Below, piece after piece: positions 16,377-24,296 of a stretch of 26,535 bases of DNA (position 1 is its first letter; each line of letters opens with the position of its first letter). The notes under the pieces are model-generated. The model saw only the letters and a program-made list of their open reading frames with translations. It searched no databases and was not told the origin of the DNA. Origin of the DNA: JAFGFY01 sp964520425 (GTDB lineage Bacteria > Desulfobacterota > DSM-4660 > Desulfatiglandales > HGW-15); assembly GCA_964520425.1 (NCBI GenBank), contig CAZFMX010000043.1:1-26535 (forward strand). The letters run 5' to 3'. Position numbers and translations under genes: made by a program.

Positions 16377-18232
16377 TGATGAGGATCATATCCATAGGGG
16401 TTTTGATGTGTGCACACTTTTTGTGTGCACCCGCTTGGGCAGCCACTTTTGGCGCAAAGGCCGCGGTGGAGCAGACCGATCCTTTTGTCGGAGAGCCCTT
16501 TGTCTTTCAAATCCAGGTCTCAGGGAGCGAACATCCGGAACAACCTGATTTCTCCCACGTCAAGGATTTTGCCGTGTCCTTTCGGGGTGGACAGCAGAAT
16601 AGCAGACGATCAGTGACCATCATAAACGGCAGAGTAACCGAGGATGTACAAGAGGGTTATTTCTTCTCCTATGAGCTGACACCTAAACGAGAGGGGCGCC
16701 TTGTCATTCCTTCCATCACCATAATCTCGAACGGCCGTTCCACCCAAACCAATCCTGTTGTGATCAATGCGCACAAGCCAGTGGAGACCGAAGATTTCAA
16801 GTTGAGGATGAGCTTATCAAAGGATCACTGCTATGTGGGCGAGCCGGTGATCCTGACGGTAACTTGGTTTATAGGAAAGGATGTCAGGGACTATCATTTC
16901 ACCCTTCCCTTACTCAACGACAATACCTTCCGTTTTGCCGATCCTGAGGTGGATACGCAATCCGGCAACAAGGTGTACCGCATCCCTCTGGGTGATGGTG
17001 AGGCCATCGGCGTTCAGGGCCGGGGCAGGGAAGGCGGGAAGCAGTATGCCACCATTACTTTCCAGAAAGTCCTTATTCCCGTAAGTTCAGGCAATGTCAC
17101 CATCGAGCCCGCCACCGTGGCCTGCAGTGCCCTGACAGGGTATGAGAGGCAGCGCAACCTTTTTGATGATGATTTTTTTGGGAGTGATTTCTTTGGCACT
17201 GGTCGAAGAGGGATCTATAAGACGGTGGTTGTCCCTTCAAATGCGCTAGATCTTCGAATTTCCGACCTTCCTTTGGAGGGACGACCTGCGAATTTTGCAG
17301 GTCACGTGGGAGAGTATAAGATCGAGACTCGCGCAACGCCCACAGAGGTGAATGTGGGAGATCCAATCACGTTGACCCTTTCTTTGAGCGGACCGGATTT
17401 TCTTGAATATGTGGAACTCCCGCCATTGAACGAACAACTCAGGCTTGCTAGAGACTTTAAGGTGCCTAAGGAGCGAGCGACAGCCGAGATCTTGGGCAAA
17501 TCCAAGGTATTCACCCAGACCATTCGGGCCCTCAGACCGGATGTCAAAGAAATTCCATCCATAGAGCTTCCCTATTTTGATACCGTTACGAGGACCTATC
17601 GCGTGGCTCGTTCGGAACCGATACCTCTCACGGTCAATAAGACGAAGATCATCACGGCCCTTGACGCGGAAGGTGTAAATCCTGTGGAATCCCCAGGCAG
17701 TGAAATCGAGACATGGACCAAGGGAATCGCCTTCAACTACGAGGACATGGGGGTCCTAGTAAATCAACGGTTGACACCACTCTCATGGTTTCGTTCACCT
17801 CTGTGGATCTGTTTGTTTGTGGGGCCCCCTCTTTGCTATATCTTGTTGTTGTCAGGGATTGCTCTTATTCGAAAAAGAAATGCAGATCCCATGAAGGTCA
17901 GGGCAAGAAAGGCATTCGGCCGTCTTGAAAGGTCTTTGAAGCAGGCACAGGGTTCGACTATAAGTGCCCCTGCCTGTGACATGGTTCAGGACGCCTTTCG
18001 TCACTACCTGGGAGACAAGTTGCGTATGGCCAAAGGAGCTCTGACGTTCAATGATGTCAAAGAAGCGTTAGAGGCAAAAGGATTGGATCAAGCTACTCTT
18101 GATCGGCTTAAAGCCCTTTTTGAAAGGTGTGAGGCCGGTCGCTATGCTGGAATCGGTGGAAGTTCTGATGCGTCTTCTATTGCGGAGCAGGGTATCCTTT
18201 TGGCAAAGGATCTTGAAAAGAAGTTGAAGTGA
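16376..18232 (+). CDS. batD: BatD, large exported membrane protein
   Basis: From ATG 16376, which shares one base with the batC stop (TGATG), the protein has 618 residues; ATG 16379 is equally possible, and in-frame TTG/GTG codons lie just upstream. A signal peptide ends near APAWA. Repeated beta-sandwich domains follow (VEQTDPFVGEPFVFQIQVSG; LSKDHCYVGEPVILTVTW; ATPTEVNVGDPITLTLSLSG), each with the VGxPxxLxxxxSG pattern of BatD. A membrane helix lies at ~475-497 (WICLFVGPPLCYILLLSGIAL), and a cytoplasmic helical tail ends the protein. It likely presents its beta domains to the periplasm. Confidence 0.92.
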   Translation: MMRIISIGVLMCAHFLCAPAWAATFGAKAAVEQTDPFVGEPFVFQIQVSGSEHPEQPDFSHVKDFAVSFRGGQQNSRRSVTIINGRVTEDVQEGYFFSYELTPKREGRLVIPSITIISNGRSTQTNPVVINAHKPVETEDFKLRMSLSKDHCYVGEPVILTVTWFIGKDVRDYHFTLPLLNDNTFRFADPEVDTQSGNKVYRIPLGDGEAIGVQGRGREGGKQYATITFQKVLIPVSSGNVTIEPATVACSALTGYERQRNLFDDDFFGSDFFGTGRRGIYKTVVVPSNALDLRISDLPLEGRPANFAGHVGEYKIETRATPTEVNVGDPITLTLSLSGPDFLEYVELPPLNEQLRLARDFKVPKERATAEILGKSKVFTQTIRALRPDVKEIPSIELPYFDTVTRTYRVARSEPIPLTVNKTKIITALDAEGVNPVESPGSEIETWTKGIAFNYEDMGVLVNQRLTPLSWFRSPLWICLFVGPPLCYILLLSGIALIRKRNADPMKVRARKAFGRLERSLKQAQGSTISAPACDMVQDAFRHYLGDKLRMAKGALTFNDVKEALEAKGLDQATLDRLKALFERCEAGRYAGIGGSSDASSIAEQGILLAKDLEKKLK

Positions 18233-18237
18233 GAAGA

Positions 18238-18320
18238 GGTATAAGGTGTAAGGTACACGGTATACGGCTGGAGGCCCCTAATCTACTGTAAACCGTAAAC
18301 CGTAGACCTTAAACCTTAAT
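18238..18320. repeat. Heptad repeat element, two inverted arms (5 + 5 units)
   Basis: Five GG-type heptads (starts 18238, 18245, 18252, 18259, 18266; for example GGTATAC) are followed by a 13-nt spacer. Five CC-type heptads come next (starts 18286, 18293, 18300, 18307, 18314; for example CCGTAAA). The arms are complementary in pattern and could form a long imperfect hairpin. The element begins 5 nt after the batD stop and lies between batD and batE. Confidence 0.85.
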
Positions 18321-18414
18321 CTGACTTTCGTCCCTGAAAAGAGATTGCTGCGTCCACATATGATCATACACGTTTTCAGGAGTCTGAACAGTTGCGAAAG
18401 GTTTTAGTGTTCCC

Positions 18415-19251
18415 ATGGTTAAATCTTATTCCCAAATCTTAGCTTTCCTGATCATTATGCTTCTTACAGCAGGATTTTTCGCACTCTCGTTGAGGGCAGA
18501 ATCCCTAGACGAAGCCCAAGTGGCGGATCTTTACGCTCAGGCAAAGGATTTTTTTCGCCAGGCCAATGAAGTGGCTGCCGTATCTCCCTCGCAGGCAGAA
18601 GATCTCTATAGGAAGGCCGCCATGCGCTATGAGCGAATCCTTCGGGAAAGCGGCATTCAGAATGGAAAGCTCTATTATAATCTTGGGAATATCTATTTTC
18701 GATTGAAGGACCTGGGGCGGGCCATTCTCAATTACCGTCGTGCCGAGCAATACATTTCCAATGACCCTAATCTAAAACAAAATCTTGATTACGCCAGAAA
18801 AAAACGTCTTGATGACATCGAAGAAAAGCAGGAAACTAAAGTCTTGAAAACCCTGTTTTTCTGGCACTATGATCTGTCCACAAAAGGTCGAATAATCATC
18901 TTTTCAGTCTGTTCTATAATGCTGTGGACTGCTGCTGTCATCAGAATCTTCTCACAAGCCTCTTACCTGAAATGGTGTATCACCGTGTCTTTCATCCTTT
19001 CTCTTCTTTTGGCCGGCTCCCTTCTAGCTGAAGAGCTTTCCTTGCGAAACAGCCGCCCTGGTGTAGTCATCAGCGGGGAAGTGGTTGCCAGGAAAGGCAA
19101 CAGCGATACCTATGAGCCGAGTTTCAAAGACCCCCTTCATTCCGGAACAGAGTTCACGCTTGTTGAAGACAGAGGAAGCTGGTATCAAATAGAATTGGCA
19201 GATGCCCGAACCTGCTGGGTCCACTCAAAAAATGTCGAGTTAGTGAGATAG
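18415..19251 (+). CDS. batE: BatE-like TPR and SH3 membrane protein
   Basis: The 278-residue protein has an N-terminal hydrophobic signal (~8-28) and TPR units at ~35-140 (YYNLGNIYFRLKDLGRAILNYRRAEQY). Two membrane helices follow at about 160-180 and 187-205, then a C-terminal bacterial SH3-like domain (GEVVARKGNS; LHSGTEFTLVEDRGSWYQIEL; WVHSKNVELV). This is the usual BatE layout. It ends the bat cluster. Its start lacks a strong ribosome site and follows the heptad element and about 95 nt of leader. Confidence 0.85.
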   Translation: MVKSYSQILAFLIIMLLTAGFFALSLRAESLDEAQVADLYAQAKDFFRQANEVAAVSPSQAEDLYRKAAMRYERILRESGIQNGKLYYNLGNIYFRLKDLGRAILNYRRAEQYISNDPNLKQNLDYARKKRLDDIEEKQETKVLKTLFFWHYDLSTKGRIIIFSVCSIMLWTAAVIRIFSQASYLKWCITVSFILSLLLAGSLLAEELSLRNSRPGVVISGEVVARKGNSDTYEPSFKDPLHSGTEFTLVEDRGSWYQIELADARTCWVHSKNVELVR

Positions 19252-19693
19252 CCCTAACGCTTAAAAAGTTGAGGATGCTGCAGATCTGTGGCGTTAAGGG
19301 TGAAGCTGTAGTAATTACCGCGAACTCTTGACCAGCCTTCGCCAAGGCTTCGGCACGGCAGGCGACAAAGAAGATGCGGTATTCTCGGCTTTCCCGTAGG
19401 GTATAAAATATGACAAATTGAATGGATTAACTTGGAATACACGTTTGGCGATTTTCAGGAATAGTCTCGGATTATGCTAAGATCCTTGCTATTATTGTTT
19501 TCTAGAACCTCTTGTCATGTATTTTATGCAACGTTAGGGATAACAGGCTCAGAAGAACTTGCCAAGAATTTTGTTCCCGTCTATTATGTACTTCTAGAAA
19601 GGATTTTGACATATTGTAGATCCCAGAAGGATGTATCCAAAGGCTTCAAACCTTGAGTTGAACCTTATTAGTATAGGAAAAATAAAAAAAAAG
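19252..19693. other. Gene-free region after batE, with inverted repeat
   Basis: CCCTAACGC (19252-19260) pairs with GCGTTAAGGG (19291-19300) apart from one bulged base. It begins directly at the batE stop and may end or stabilise the bat transcript, although no T-tract follows. A short GCCTT/AAGGC hairpin lies near 19330-19345. The open frames here have no motif and no ribosome site, so I do not call a gene. Confidence 0.4.
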
Positions 19694-19721
19694 TTGACAC
19701 AATTGGAGAATCCTATATATT
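19694..19721 (+). promoter_or_regulatory. Sigma70-type promoter of the HU-like gene
   Basis: A perfect TTGACA (19694-19699), a 16-bp spacer and TATATT (19716-19721) lie about 110 nt before the HU-like gene. They follow an A-rich tract at 19681-19692 that could act as an UP-like element. This is among the best promoter matches in the window. Confidence 0.65.
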
Positions 19722-19833
19722 ACGGACCTTCAATATGGTATAAACGTGTTGACCGTTTATTATAGTGTATTGGCAGGGGGGCGAGATATCTTTTAGGTAG
19801 AATACAAAAACGCTTCAACAGAAAGGAGGTCTC

Positions 19834-20220
19834 ATGGCAGCAAAGAAAAAGGCAGTAAAAAAGGCAGCAAAGAAGGCAAAGAAGGCAGCACCAGTAAAAA
19901 AAGCAGCAGCGATAAGGAAACCCATGACCAAATCCGCTATTATGGCGGAAATCTCGGGAAAGACCGGATTGACCAAGAAGCAAGTATCCTCGGTCTTCGA
20001 TGAGACGAGCGCCTTGATCGAGCGTCATATCAAGAAAGGTGGCGCCGGTCAGTTTAGCCTGCCGGGGCTTATGAAGATTGAAGTCAAGAGAAAACCGGCA
20101 ACAAAGGCTCGAAAGGGCATCAACCCGTTTACGGGTGAAGAGACTGTATTTAAGGCAAAGCCAGCTCGTAACGTGGTGAAGATTCGCCCCTTGAAGAAAG
20201 TCAAGGATATGGTGGCCTAG
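19834..20220 (+). CDS. HU-family DNA-binding protein with histone H1-like Lys/Ala tail
   Basis: The 128-residue protein has an N-terminal tail (~1-30) made almost only of Lys and Ala in KKAAK-type repeats. An HU-type fold follows (~31-128: MTKSAIMAEISGKTGLTKKQV; QFSLPGLMKIEVKRKPATKA; NPFTGEETVFKAKP). The NPxTGE element of the DNA-binding arm is present. Such tails add nonspecific DNA affinity and recall eukaryotic H1. It should act in nucleoid organisation. AAAGGAGG precedes the ATG, and the gene has its own promoter and terminator, so it is monocistronic. The tail DNA is itself a degenerate repeat, prone to expansion. Confidence 0.9.
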   Translation: MAAKKKAVKKAAKKAKKAAPVKKAAAIRKPMTKSAIMAEISGKTGLTKKQVSSVFDETSALIERHIKKGGAGQFSLPGLMKIEVKRKPATKARKGINPFTGEETVFKAKPARNVVKIRPLKKVKDMVA

Positions 20221-20248
20221 AGAGTAAGCCCTAATGGATTAGAGAGAA

Positions 20249-20275
20249 GGCGGGCTCGTCAGCCCGCCTTTTTTT
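20249..20275 (+). terminator. Strong intrinsic terminator
   Basis: GGCGGGCT (20249-20256) and AGCCCGCC (20261-20268) form a perfect 8-bp stem with a CGTC loop, followed by seven T residues. It ends the HU-like transcript and abuts the stop codon of the convergent prmA gene. The minus-strand side has only TTCTCTCT, so it probably works weakly in that direction. Confidence 0.95.
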
Positions 20276-21099
20276 CAGTGAGATTTCATCAACATGGTGT
20301 GCCATGTCATGTCCTTGTCCCATTCCTGAATCAACTTCATCCCCCTCTTCTCCATCTCTCCCTTGATATGCCGGGCTTGTGTGTGCATCAAGCCTGAGAT
20401 GATAATCCATGGTTTATTCAAGAACTCTTCGGGGGATATAAGCTGAACAATGACCTCATAGTGGATGTTAGCAATGACGAGATCTGCCCGCACTGCCAAC
20501 ACATCTTCTGCTCTCCCCTCAACCACTTGAATATGATGATCCAGGCCATTAAGGGCCACATTACGTTGGGCTGTTTTGACGGAAAGGGGGTTAAGATCAA
20601 CGGCTATGGCCTTGTCGGCACCGAGTTTAATGGCAGCCAGGGCCAGGATGCCTGTGCCTGTGCCGATGTCCAAGACTCGCCGGTAATCGAACCATCGGCG
20701 GAGAAGGGCCATAGCCCGTAAACAATCCTCGGTTGTGGGGTGAAGTCCTGTGCCGAAAACGACGCCGGGATCCAGGAGGATCTTTTTCTCCTCGGGCGTA
20801 TCTGGCTGATCCTCCCAGGGAGGGGTGACCAGGAGATCCCCTATTGTAAAGGGTTCGAGTTTACGCCCTTGCCACTGGTCGTATGAAAAATGATATTCAT
20901 CAACGAAATTGAGTTCAGGGATTTTGGCTACAAGGGCCGAGACCCAATCCATGGCCGGGTATGAGAAGAAGAGAAAAGAACTCCTATCCTCCACCCAATT
21001 ACCGAGAAAACCCGCATCAAACTCAGGCACATCCTCAGCCCTCACAGGGCCGTCTATGAAATAGATATAAAGGTCCCGATATGGTCCGTTCCTGTGCAC
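20275..21099 (-). CDS. prmA: Ribosomal protein L11 methyltransferase-like (PrmA)
   Basis: The 274-residue S-adenosylmethionine-dependent methyltransferase shows the PrmA hallmarks: LDPGVVFGTGLHPTTEDCL before the SAM motif VLDIGTGTGILALAAIKLGA, then AVDLNPLSVKTAQRN and the catalytic-site-like ANIHYEVI. PrmA trimethylates L11 on several residues. The GTG start (21099) is supported by GAGGAG just upstream. It lies 44 nt after ycaO on the same strand and probably shares its transcript. L11 is the default substrate; given the ycaO and larE neighbours, a different protein substrate is possible. Confidence 0.88.
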   Translation of the reverse strand: MHRNGPYRDLYIYFIDGPVRAEDVPEFDAGFLGNWVEDRSSFLFFSYPAMDWVSALVAKIPELNFVDEYHFSYDQWQGRKLEPFTIGDLLVTPPWEDQPDTPEEKKILLDPGVVFGTGLHPTTEDCLRAMALLRRWFDYRRVLDIGTGTGILALAAIKLGADKAIAVDLNPLSVKTAQRNVALNGLDHHIQVVEGRAEDVLAVRADLVIANIHYEVIVQLISPEEFLNKPWIIISGLMHTQARHIKGEMEKRGMKLIQEWDKDMTWHTMLMKSH

Positions 21100-21118
21100 T
21101 ACACTCCTCTATACAGTT

Positions 21119-21155
21119 CGCCGTTCAGTTCTCCAATCGCCGTTCAGTTCTCCAA
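21119..21155. repeat. 18-bp direct repeat, period 19, at the ycaO 3' end
   Basis: An identical 18-bp sequence (on the plus strand beginning CGCCGTTCAG) occurs at 21119-21136 and 21138-21155, one base apart. It spans the ycaO stop codon, so the last codons and stop of ycaO are duplicated once in the short gap before prmA. Identity of the copies suggests a recent slippage or duplication. Confidence 0.9.
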
Positions 21156-22871
21156 ATTCGCCAAGTTCTGCCTGGCAAAGTCGATGGAGGGGTCCAGTTC
21201 CAGGGCAAATCGGTAATATCGGATGGCTTTTTCTTTTTCCCCCATCTCCCTGTAATTGGAGGCGATATTGGCGTAGTCAATAGCTGAGTCGGGATTAAGT
21301 GCCAGCACCTTTCGAAAACACTGAATGGCCTTTTCATGATCTTTCAGTTTGAAGTAACAGAACCCCATCAGATTGTAGATATCCGGTCTCTCCTTGTCGT
21401 ATTGCTCCCCTTTTTCAAGTGCGGCAATGGATTCACTATATTGGGCCAGTTCTTTCAAACAGAGGCCCATATATGAGTAGATGCTTGGAATATCCTCTTC
21501 ATGAGGGCCCAGCGCCAAGGCCTTTTCCAAATAGGGTAGGGCCTTAGATGGCTCGTCTAAGGAAAGATGGGAGATTCCCAGAAAGAATTGGACATAGTAT
21601 TTCCTAGGCATGAGAGAATCCATCGTTTTTAACTCACTGATAGCGCGGCTAGGATCACCGGCTTCGGCAATCAGCTTGGCTGAAAACATGCCTACACTAG
21701 TATTTGCGGCCCGTTCCCGGAAATGGGCACCGGGGATAATGGTGTAGAAGGCGGGGATTTCAAGTTTGGGGTGTGTGGTATTGATTACGATGACGTCCAT
21801 ACCGATACGGGATAGGGCGGAGATACAGTTTTCCACCTCCACCTTGATGTTATCGTGGGAGATGTCAGGCAATAAGTCGATGTCTATCTCCTTGAAGGGT
21901 TGAAGGACAAATCGGGCTTCTTCCAAGGAGTTAAACTTTGGCAGACCACTCGCGACGTAGTTGGAGTTGGTGTTGAAGTCGCCCGCAAGCTGGGCCACTT
22001 CCGTGAGGGCTCTACTCAGGGCTTTTTGGGGATTAGGCGTAGTTCCGGCAGTCCAGACTATTTCACTTTTGTCCGGAAAGGTTGCGGGATCATAGGCGAG
22101 AACGCCAACGCTGGGGATGCCGGTATCTAGAGAAAAGTCTGAGATAAACAGCTTAATACCTACTTTCTGATATTTTTCGATCATTTCCCGGACCATGGGA
22201 TTACTGACCGATTCTATTCTAACGGCTGGTGTCTTCAGCCTATTTCGGCTAACGACAGAGGACACATGGCGTTCCACCACCTCGCAGATTCCTTGACTCA
22301 AGGCCTCTTCAACACAGTTCCCTGCGCAAGGACCGTTGAATTCGTTGATCATATAAAACCAGTTAAAAGGAACAAGGATTTCTTCTTGTCGAGTCAGGTT
22401 ATAGCCCCATGTCCACTGGAGGGGTAGTCTGGAATATAATTCTTTTGCGACGTCAAGCTCATCAGAGTCGTCGTGAACAGATTGGGCAATAGAATCAAAT
22501 GACAAAGCAGGCTCTTTCAGGTTTCGGGACTCTTCTGCAAAGAAATGCTTTGGGTTTTTACAGAAAGAAAAAAAGCTGAATCTCTCCGCAAGCTCCATGA
22601 CGGCGCTTGCCTCAGATTGATGGGGTGTGCCTCCCTTGCCCATCTGTTTCTTTGTGCCGATGATTTCCTCCGCATCCTTCCCGCACATGCTGAAATAGAT
22701 AGGGATATCCAGACGTCCGTTATCGATCCTCATGGTTCTTTCCAAGATATCCAGGTCCACCTGTTTCAGTTTTTCTCTAAATCTCAGAACGGTCTGTTCA
22801 GGGGAGATGATCTTGTCCTGATCAACAGTGTATTTCTTAAAAGCATCTCTTAATATGACTTCGTGACTCAT
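21144..22871 (-). CDS. ycaO: YcaO-domain protein with C-terminal TPR repeats
   Basis: The 575-residue protein starts at ATG 22871 (AAGGAT upstream); the longer frame reaching 22985 runs through the repeat element and lacks a ribosome site. The YcaO domain (~20-400) shows the ATP-site pattern KGGTPHQSEASAVMELAERF (79-98), EALSQGICEVVERH (189-202) and ALSRALTEVAQLAGD (284-298). YcaO enzymes use ATP to phosphorylate a backbone amide for cyclisation or thioamide formation. TPR units occupy ~405-575. The TPR-bearing form recalls E. coli YcaO, linked to beta-methylthiolation of ribosomal protein S12. No TfuA or precursor-peptide gene is visible. It lies between larE and prmA, so a joint protein-modification role is plausible but unproven. 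Confidence 0.9.
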   Translation of the reverse strand: MSHEVILRDAFKKYTVDQDKIISPEQTVLRFREKLKQVDLDILERTMRIDNGRLDIPIYFSMCGKDAEEIIGTKKQMGKGGTPHQSEASAVMELAERFSFFSFCKNPKHFFAEESRNLKEPALSFDSIAQSVHDDSDELDVAKELYSRLPLQWTWGYNLTRQEEILVPFNWFYMINEFNGPCAGNCVEEALSQGICEVVERHVSSVVSRNRLKTPAVRIESVSNPMVREMIEKYQKVGIKLFISDFSLDTGIPSVGVLAYDPATFPDKSEIVWTAGTTPNPQKALSRALTEVAQLAGDFNTNSNYVASGLPKFNSLEEARFVLQPFKEIDIDLLPDISHDNIKVEVENCISALSRIGMDVIVINTTHPKLEIPAFYTIIPGAHFRERAANTSVGMFSAKLIAEAGDPSRAISELKTMDSLMPRKYYVQFFLGISHLSLDEPSKALPYLEKALALGPHEEDIPSIYSYMGLCLKELAQYSESIAALEKGEQYDKERPDIYNLMGFCYFKLKDHEKAIQCFRKVLALNPDSAIDYANIASNYREMGEKEKAIRYYRFALELDPSIDFARQNLANLEN

Positions 22872-22945
22872 CTTTATCCTTTTGAAGCACTTTAGACTCT
22901 TGAAAAAATGTGTGACTGAATGTGGCTCAGCAATCTGAAGAAAGA

Positions 22946-23043
22946 GGTATACGGCATACGGTTTACGGTATACGGTAGCAATCATAAGTTAGATTAGCGG
23001 TTCGTTGGCCGTATACCATATACCTTACACCTTAAACCTTAGT
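22946..23043. repeat. Heptad repeat element, two inverted arms (5 + 5 units)
   Basis: Five GG-type heptads (starts 22946, 22953, 22960, 22967, 22974) and five CC-type heptads (starts 23009, 23016, 23023, 23030, 23037) flank a 28-nt spacer. The inner arms pair perfectly over 9 bp: GGTATACGG (22967-22975) with CCGTATACC (23009-23017). The element fills much of the larE-ycaO gap and is the same family as that at 18238-18320. Confidence 0.88.
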
Positions 23044-23105
23044 CTTGGGATCCCCGGGCTCCCATTTAATCGGATTTTCAAGGCACAAAACTGTTGTTTC
23101 TTTTT

Positions 23106-23924
23106 CTATTTCCCCAGCGCCCTGTTCATGCTTCCGGACACATACCCTTCAAGATCTACGGCAATATGGTCAAAGCCGATCCGCCGGAATTCTTCTACGA
23201 TGCTCTCCCTTGAAACGGCATCGACTATTCTTTCAATATCGTTGCCATTCACCTCTATCCTGGCCACAGTTCCGTGATGTCTGACCCGATATTGCCTAAA
23301 GCCTTTTTTTTCAAGGAACATTTCAGCTTGCTCTATCATCTTCAGTCGCTGTTCCGTAATGGCATCACCATAGGGGATCCTTGATGCAAGGCATGCCATG
23401 GAGGGTTTATTCCACGTGGGAAGCCCCATCTCTTTGGAGAGAAACCGGATATCTTCCTTATTCAGTTGGGCCTTCAGAAGAGGGGCGATAAGTCCCATTT
23501 CCTCTGCCGCCGCTGATCCTGGACGGTAATCATTGAAGTCATCGGTGTTGGCTGCATGAGCCACATGTTCTATTCCCTTTTGCTCAGCGATCTTCTGGAG
23601 TTTACGGCAGAGGGCTTTTTTGCAGTGATAGCATCGGTCCGGGGCATTGGCGACAAACTCGGGAATCGTGTTTTCATCGGACGGAAAGATAATGTGCTCG
23701 ATCCCCCTCTCCTTGGTAAACCGGATCGCCTCTTCCCTTTCCCTAGAGGGATGGGTCACGGAATCTGCCGTGGCGGCAACGACTCTCTTTCCCAGTGCCT
23801 CGCAGGCTACGGCCAGCAGAAAGGTGCTGTCTACACCTCCTGAAAACGCGACCAATAATGAATCCATGTTATTGAGGTCGTGGATCAGGGCCTCTTTCTT
23901 CAATCTTGCGGCTTTTTCATCCAT
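23106..23924 (-). CDS. larE: LarE-type ATP-dependent sacrificial sulfur transferase
   Basis: The 272-residue protein has the PP-loop SGGVDS at 28-33 and the LarE segments DRCYHCKK (97-103) and SMACLASR (175-182). LarE adenylates a pyridinium carboxylate and inserts sulfur during synthesis of the nickel-pincer cofactor of lactate racemase. Three conserved cysteines (98, 101 and 178) match the pattern of [4Fe-4S]-type LarE proteins, which may not consume their own cysteine. AAGGAGG precedes the ATG. No larA, larB or larC lies in the window, so the substrate may differ. It heads the larE-ycaO-prmA group on this strand. Confidence 0.9.
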   Translation of the reverse strand: MDEKAARLKKEALIHDLNNMDSLLVAFSGGVDSTFLLAVACEALGKRVVAATADSVTHPSREREEAIRFTKERGIEHIIFPSDENTIPEFVANAPDRCYHCKKALCRKLQKIAEQKGIEHVAHAANTDDFNDYRPGSAAAEEMGLIAPLLKAQLNKEDIRFLSKEMGLPTWNKPSMACLASRIPYGDAITEQRLKMIEQAEMFLEKKGFRQYRVRHHGTVARIEVNGNDIERIVDAVSRESIVEEFRRIGFDHIAVDLEGYVSGSMNRALGK

Positions 23925-23954
23925 TTAAGGGCGCCTCCTTGGATGAATGCATAT

Positions 23955-23979
23955 ACCACATTGTGGTTGCTTGAGCAAC
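23955..23979. promoter_or_regulatory. Two adjacent palindromes in the larE 5' region
   Basis: ACCACA-T-TGTGGT (23955-23967) overlaps GTTGCT-TG-AGCAAC (23966-23979). Both dyads are perfect and lie 31-55 nt before the larE start, in the divergent larE/HU region. They could be an operator or a hairpin in the larE leader. I find no strong promoter hexamers for larE beside them. Confidence 0.45.
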
Positions 23980-24197
23980 TCTTCTATTGATTGAAGTGTG
24001 TGCGATCATTTTTAATAAGGCAAGGATATTTCCGAAAGTCGGTCGAAATGGATGGACAATACTGAAAAGATCTTTGCTTATCCCCTGTAGGAATGTCTAG
24101 CAACCATTCCGAGAATATACAAAAAGATCCATGCTCCCTTTTCAAAGAGAAAGAAATCAATATCCTTCATATAGAAATATTGGCGGCGAAGCTGTTT

Positions 24198-24226
24198 TTG
24201 AAACATTTTTTGGTTGTTTTTTATTT
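24198..24226 (+). promoter_or_regulatory. Possible promoter of the HU gene
   Basis: TTGAAA (24198-24203), a 17-bp T-rich spacer and TTATTT (24221-24226) lie about 70 nt before the HU start. The -10 is weak. The rest of the 23980-24296 gap shows AT-rich sequence and no gene. Confidence 0.3.
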
Positions 24227-24296
24227 TTCATTCCGTTATTTTCGCACTTAGTCTGTTTAACCGTTGACCTATTCGAAGGAAAGGAGGGCTTAGGAC

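Noticed and set aside
16021..16548. 175-codon frame inside batC/batD
   Set aside because: It is an Arg/Asn-rich frame-shifted reading of the low-complexity BatC tail.
19154..19442. Overlapping minus-strand frames after batE
   Set aside because: They run into batE on the opposite strand or across the inverted repeat, with no motif or ribosome site.
19535..19547. TAGGGATAACAGG, matching part of the I-SceI site and a conserved 23S rRNA segment
   Set aside because: Only 13 bases match and the flanks do not resemble rRNA or an intron insertion site; chance is sufficient.
15163..23043. Heptad arrays as a CRISPR or telomere
   Set aside because: Units are only 7 bp with no unique spacers between them and no cas genes; they are internal and intergenic, so neither a CRISPR array nor a chromosome end.
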